From assembly GCF_000376565.1 (NCBI RefSeq), contig NZ_BARG01000047.1, positions 62,001-126,000 on the forward strand: DNA of 64,000 bases, written 5' to 3'. Of this stretch, positions 60,585 to 64,000 are shown piece by piece (the stretch's first letter is position 1; every line of letters begins with the position of its first letter). The position numbers and the translations under genes were made by a program. This DNA comes from Streptomyces hokutonensis (GTDB lineage: Bacteria; Actinomycetota; Actinomycetes; Streptomycetales; Streptomycetaceae). The notes under the pieces were generated by a model. That model ran no database searches. It saw only the letters and a program-made list of their open reading frames with translations, and was not told the origin of the DNA.

Positions 60585-60594
60585 TGTCCGGACA
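60585..60594. promoter_or_regulatory. second TGTCCGGACA palindrome, upstream of the ROK kinase
   Basis: Same 10-base palindrome as at 59727-59736, with the same ATGTCCGGACA core, 175 bases before the ROK kinase start. Confidence 0.5.
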
Positions 60595-60619
60595 GTGCGA
60601 GTTTGACTGGCGCCCGCTG

Positions 60620-60700
60620 TAGCGCCCCTTCAGGCGCGGGGCTGTGTCGATTTGCGGCTCCGCCGCGGGGCGCGACCGGCCACGACGCACCCGCACAAGA
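60620..60700. repeat. Streptomyces intergenic repeat (SIRE-like)
   Basis: TAGCGCCCCTTCAGGCGCGGGGC at the left, and CGGGGCGCGACCGGCCACGACG with CACCCGCAC at the right, are the conserved pieces of a short palindromic intergenic element seen many times in Streptomyces genomes. I recognise it from memory. It can form a hairpin and may end the GntR transcript. Confidence 0.72.
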
Positions 60701-60769
60701 CAACGATCCGCACCCCCTATATGCCCCCGCACAGCACCTACGGTCACGGTGAGGCAGAATCGGGCCTTG

Positions 60770-61918
60770 ATGAGCACCTACGGCAATTTCAGCGCCCCCA
60801 TAGGCTCCCGCCGCGCCCCGGCGCTCCGAACTGTCGGCACGCGCGAGCGCAGGTCGCACCTGACGGCCCCCCGCGTGCCCACGGTCGGTATCGACATCGG
60901 CGGCACCAAGGTCATGGCGGGCGTCGTGGACGCCGACGGCAACATCCTGGAGAAGCTCCGCACGGAGACCCCGGACAAGTCCAAGAGCCCCAAGGTCGTC
61001 GAGGACACCATCGTCGAACTGGTCCTGGACCTGTCCGACCGGCACGACGTGCACGCGGTCGGCATCGGCGCGGCCGGCTGGGTCGACGCCGAGCGCAACC
61101 GCGTCCTGTTCGCGCCCCACCTGTCGTGGCGGAACGAGCCCCTCAGGGACCGCATCACGAGCAGGCTCTCCGTGCCCGTCCTGGTGGACAACGACGCCAA
61201 CACCGCCGCCTGGGCCGAGTGGCGCTTCGGCGCCGGCCGAGGCGAGGACCACCTCGTCATGATCACGCTCGGCACGGGCATCGGCGGCGCGATCCTGGAG
61301 GACGGCCAGGTCAAGCGCGGCAAGTGGGGCGTCGCCGGCGAGTTCGGCCATATGCAGGTCGTGCCCGGCGGCCACCGCTGCGCGTGCGGCAACCGCGGCT
61401 GCTGGGAGCAGTACAGCTCCGGCAACGCGCTGGTCAGAGAAGCGCGGGAACTGGCCGCTGCGGACTCCCCGGTGGCGTACGGGATCATCGAGCACGTCAA
61501 GGGCAACATCGGCGAGATCACCGGGCCGATGATCACCGAGCTGGCCCGCGAGGGCGACGCGATGTGCATCGAGCTGCTCCAGGACATCGGCCAGTGGCTC
61601 GGCGTGGGCATCGCCAACCTCGCCGCCGCCCTCGACCCCTCCTGCTTCGTGATCGGCGGCGGTGTCTCGGCCGCCGACGACCTGCTGATCGGCCCCGCGC
61701 GGGACGCCTTCAAGCGGCAGCTCACCGGCCGCGGCTACCGCCCCGAGGCCCGCATAGTGCGCGCCCAGCTCGGCCCCGAGGCCGGCATGGTCGGCGCCGC
61801 CGACCTCGCCCGCCTGGTCGCCCGCCGCTTCCGCCGCGCCAAGCGCCGCCGGGTCGAGCGGTACGAGCGCTACGAGCGGTTCGCCGAGTCCCGGCGCGGC
61901 ACCCAGGACACCGCATGA
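60770..61918 (+). CDS. ROK-family sugar kinase (glucokinase-like)
   Basis: A 382-residue sugar kinase. VGIDIGGTKVMAGVVD near 39-54 is the ATP-binding motif, LVDNDANTAAWAEW holds the catalytic Asp, MITLGTGIGGAIL the phosphate loop, and HRCACGNRGCWEQYSSG the zinc-binding ROK signature. The first 35 residues and the basic C-terminal tail (RRFRRAKRRRVERYERYERF) are additions. The stop overlaps the next gene start (ATGA). The start could lie further in, at a GTG near the kinase core. Probable substrate glucose or a related sugar. Confidence 0.93.
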   Translation: MSTYGNFSAPIGSRRAPALRTVGTRERRSHLTAPRVPTVGIDIGGTKVMAGVVDADGNILEKLRTETPDKSKSPKVVEDTIVELVLDLSDRHDVHAVGIGAAGWVDAERNRVLFAPHLSWRNEPLRDRITSRLSVPVLVDNDANTAAWAEWRFGAGRGEDHLVMITLGTGIGGAILEDGQVKRGKWGVAGEFGHMQVVPGGHRCACGNRGCWEQYSSGNALVREARELAAADSPVAYGIIEHVKGNIGEITGPMITELAREGDAMCIELLQDIGQWLGVGIANLAAALDPSCFVIGGGVSAADDLLIGPARDAFKRQLTGRGYRPEARIVRAQLGPEAGMVGAADLARLVARRFRRAKRRRVERYERYERFAESRRGTQDTA

Positions 61919-62496
61919 TCGCATCGCTGCCCCGCCAGACCACTTCCCGGGACGAGCCGCCCCGGCCACCCGAGGACCCCCGCCACAAGGCCCGCCGCCG
62001 AGCGCTCACCCTGCTCATCATCGTGCTGCTCATCGGCGTACCGGCCGTCTATCTGGCGATCTCCGCGAACCAGAGCCGCAACAGCGGCAAGGACAAGGAG
62101 GCCAAGTACTCGGCGACCGGCCTCACCGTGGGCTGGCCCTCCAAGGTCCAGCGCCGCCTCTACCAGGTACCGGTCCCGCACCCGGCGGAGGAAGTCGCCT
62201 TCTACGAGACCAACAACTGGAAGACCAGCCGCCTCTACGTCCAGTTCCAGACCTCCGAGGCGGGCCTCGACACCTTCCTCGCGGGCATAGGGGTCGACCG
62301 GGACACGCTGAAGAAGAACGACATCACCATCAGCGACCGCGACCAGAAGATCACCGGCTGGAAGTTCACCCGCCCCGGCCCCTGGTGGGGCGTGGTCAAC
62401 AAGCAGAAGGACCCGGCCCCCACCCAGGACGTCGTGGTGAACCTGTCCGATCCGGCCCTCCCCATGGTCTACGTCGTCTCCCGCACCGTTCCCTAG
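61915..62496 (+). CDS. membrane-anchored conserved protein downstream of the ROK kinase
   Basis: A 193-residue protein with a cytoplasmic head, one membrane span (about 31-50, TLLIIVLLIGVPAVYLAISA) and an extracytoplasmic part of about 140 residues (YQVPVPHPAEEVAFYETNNWKTSRLYVQFQTSEAGLDTFLAGIGVDRDTL...). Its ATG overlaps the stop of the kinase (ATGA), so the two are made together. No motif is recognised. Perhaps it links sugar kinase activity to the membrane, but this is only inferred from the coupling. Confidence 0.82.
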   Translation: MIASLPRQTTSRDEPPRPPEDPRHKARRRALTLLIIVLLIGVPAVYLAISANQSRNSGKDKEAKYSATGLTVGWPSKVQRRLYQVPVPHPAEEVAFYETNNWKTSRLYVQFQTSEAGLDTFLAGIGVDRDTLKKNDITISDRDQKITGWKFTRPGPWWGVVNKQKDPAPTQDVVVNLSDPALPMVYVVSRTVP

Positions 62497-62593
62497 CGGG
62501 GCGCCCCGGCCGGTCGCCGGGGCCGATTGTCAGACCCCGCCCGTAGAGTCGAAGACAGCTGACACGACTGACGGGCGGGAGGTGACAGGACGT

Positions 62594-64000
62594 ATGACGG
62601 ACACGGCACTCATGGAGCAGATCTCCGTACGGCTGGCCGCGGTCTTCCTGCCGTCCCCCGTCGTCCCCCGCGAGGGCCGCGTCGCCTTCTGGGACCCCGA
62701 CGGCGAGCGCGCCCTCCCCGAGGCCGAAGAGGGCGTGGAACAGACCGAGTTGACGGTCGTGCGACGACAGGGCGCAGCGGTCCGCCGCAGGTCCGCCCCC
62801 GCGTTCACCCTGCCGATCGAAGCCGCGCTGCCCCTCCTCGTGCGCGCCCGTCGCGACCCCACGGCCCATCCCGCCACCGCCTGCTGGGGCGCCGCCGCCC
62901 TGCACGCACTGCGGCTCGCCGCCCGCGGCCGACTGCTCCCCGGCCTCACCGCGACCGGCCACGACGCCTGGCGGGCCGGCCCCCTGGAGCCCGAGGACAT
63001 CGCACACGTCCGCGCGGTCGCGGCGGCCCTCCCGTACGAGGGGCACGCCGTCCCGCTGCCCGGCCCGGGCCCGCTCCGGCTGCCCGAGCCGGAAGCGCTG
63101 ATGCGGTCCTTCCTGGACGCCGTCGCGGACACTCTGCCCCGCACCCCGGCCGCGCCGTACACCTCCGGGATGCCCTTCGCGGCCCGCCCGCCGCAGCGCC
63201 TGCGCGACGCCCAGGACTGGGCCGCCGAGGTCGCCGCCGGCATGGACGCGGGCGTGCGGATCTCGCTCCGCCTGGACCTCTCGGCCTACGACCTGTTCGA
63301 CGACGGCGGCCGGGTGCGCAGCGCGGGCGCGGCGATCGTCCAGGTGCACAGCCTCGCCGACCCCACCCTCGTGGTCGACGCGGCGGCCCTGTGGGCGGGC
63401 ACGGCGGACAGCGCCTTCGGCCCCCGCGCGCGCGTGGACGCCGCGTTGGCCGTACGCCGGGCCGCCCGCGTCTGGCCCCCGCTGGACCGCCTCACCGAGC
63501 AGGACGTGCCCGACGTACTCGCCCTCTCCGAGGAGGAGTTGGGCGATCTGCTCGGCATGGCGGCCACCCGGCTCGCGGCGGCCGGGGTCGCCGTCCACTG
63601 GCCCCGGGACCTGGCGCAGGACCTGACGGTGTCCGCCGTGGTCCGGTCCGCACCGGGCTCGGCGACCGACGGCACGGGCTTCTTCGAGAGCGAGGAACTC
63701 CTCCAGTTCCGCTGGCAGTTGGCGCTCGGCGGCGACCCGCTCACCGAGGCCGAGATGGACACCCTCGCCGAGGCCCACCGCCCGGTCGTACGACTGCGGG
63801 ACCAGTGGGTCCTCGTCGACCCGGCCCTCGTCCGCAAGGCCCGCAAACGCGAACTCGGCCTGCTCGACCCGGTCGACGCGCTGTCCGCCGCGCTCACGGG
63901 CACGGCGGAGGTGGACGGCGAACAGGTGGAGGCCGTCCCGGTCGGCGCGCTGGCCGTCCTGCGCGACCGCCTGACGGCGGGCATCCAGCCGGCCGAACCA
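62594..64000 (+). CDS. SNF2-type DEAD/DEAH-like helicase, N-terminal part (runs off the window)
   Basis: 469 codons are visible and the frame is still open at the window end. The N-terminal part contains no ATPase motif yet. It includes FESEELLQFRWQLALGGDPLTEAEMDTLAEAHRPVVRLRDQWVLVDPALVRKARKRELG, which resembles the SNF2 helicase-associated bacterial domain placed ahead of the two RecA domains. Translation starts at ATG 62594 with GGAGG 11 bases upstream; a GTG at 62582 is in frame. In Streptomyces such proteins are DNA-dependent ATPases of unknown role. Confidence 0.8.
   Translation, partial: MTDTALMEQISVRLAAVFLPSPVVPREGRVAFWDPDGERALPEAEEGVEQTELTVVRRQGAAVRRRSAPAFTLPIEAALPLLVRARRDPTAHPATACWGAAALHALRLAARGRLLPGLTATGHDAWRAGPLEPEDIAHVRAVAAALPYEGHAVPLPGPGPLRLPEPEALMRSFLDAVADTLPRTPAAPYTSGMPFAARPPQRLRDAQDWAAEVAAGMDAGVRISLRLDLSAYDLFDDGGRVRSAGAAIVQVHSLADPTLVVDAAALWAGTADSAFGPRARVDAALAVRRAARVWPPLDRLTEQDVPDVLALSEEELGDLLGMAATRLAAAGVAVHWPRDLAQDLTVSAVVRSAPGSATDGTGFFESEELLQFRWQLALGGDPLTEAEMDTLAEAHRPVVRLRDQWVLVDPALVRKARKRELGLLDPVDALSAALTGTAEVDGEQVEAVPVGALAVLRDRLTAGIQPAEP

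Overview
This window is a stretch of an actinobacterial chromosome, almost certainly Streptomyces. The reasons are very high G+C with GC-rich third codon positions, frequent GTG starts, ATGA/GTGA stop-start overlaps, Tat-exported hydrolases, a secreted RNase of the Streptomyces RNase Sa type, and a typical Streptomyces intergenic repeat. From memory, the order of the purine/allantoin genes resembles the SCO6200-6260 region of S. coelicolor. That is a recollection, not a search.

Layout. 1-7.6 kb: start of a secreted serine protease, a large LAL-type LuxR ATPase regulator, a GAF-LuxR regulator, and a divergent translationally coupled pair of acyl-CoA ligases. 7.6-8.8 kb: a gene-poor tract with a decayed duplication, and a zinc-ribbon protein. 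8.8-18.9 kb: glyoxylate carboligase, tartronate semialdehyde reductase and hydroxypyruvate isomerase, then a urate operon (small regulators, uraD, uraH, uricase, 8-oxoguanine deaminase) and a purine permease. 18.9-26.5 kb: GH46 chitosanase, exonuclease, AraC and HxlR regulators, thioesterase, phosphatase and an alanine-type aminotransferase. 26.5-33 kb: a VWA-domain surface pair, two divergent IucA/IucC siderophore synthetases, a HipA-like protein and a SelW-like protein. 33-40.2 kb: malate synthase, an IclR (AllR-like) repressor, allantoinase and allantoicase. 40.2-46.5 kb: AIM24, DHFR-like, EamA, GH95 fucosidase and a CHRD/DUF3455 lipoprotein. 46.7-53.7 kb: a five-gene radical-SAM / ATP-grasp / hydrolase / LRR cluster of the STM4011-STM4015 type, with two divergent genes. 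53.8-64 kb: secreted RNase, two-component system, P450, thioesterase, Gfo/Idh oxidoreductase with a GntR regulator, ROK sugar kinase and the start of a SNF2 helicase.

How it works together. The 8.9-18.9 kb and 33-40 kb blocks together encode uptake of oxidised purine and its degradation: 8-oxoguanine or urate to 5-hydroxyisourate, OHCU, allantoin, allantoate, ureidoglycolate and glyoxylate. Glyoxylate then goes to tartronate semialdehyde/glycerate or to malate. The promoters of gcl, hyi, malate synthase and allR/allB share a 15-bp TTCC-N7-GGAA palindrome. In three of them a second 16-bp motif sits exactly 1 bp away, and the urate operon carries the second motif alone. The strongest candidate for an undescribed system is the STM4011-4015-like cluster. 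It shares a 15-bp palindromic putative operator with a divergent gene pair and carries a small MITE-like insertion.
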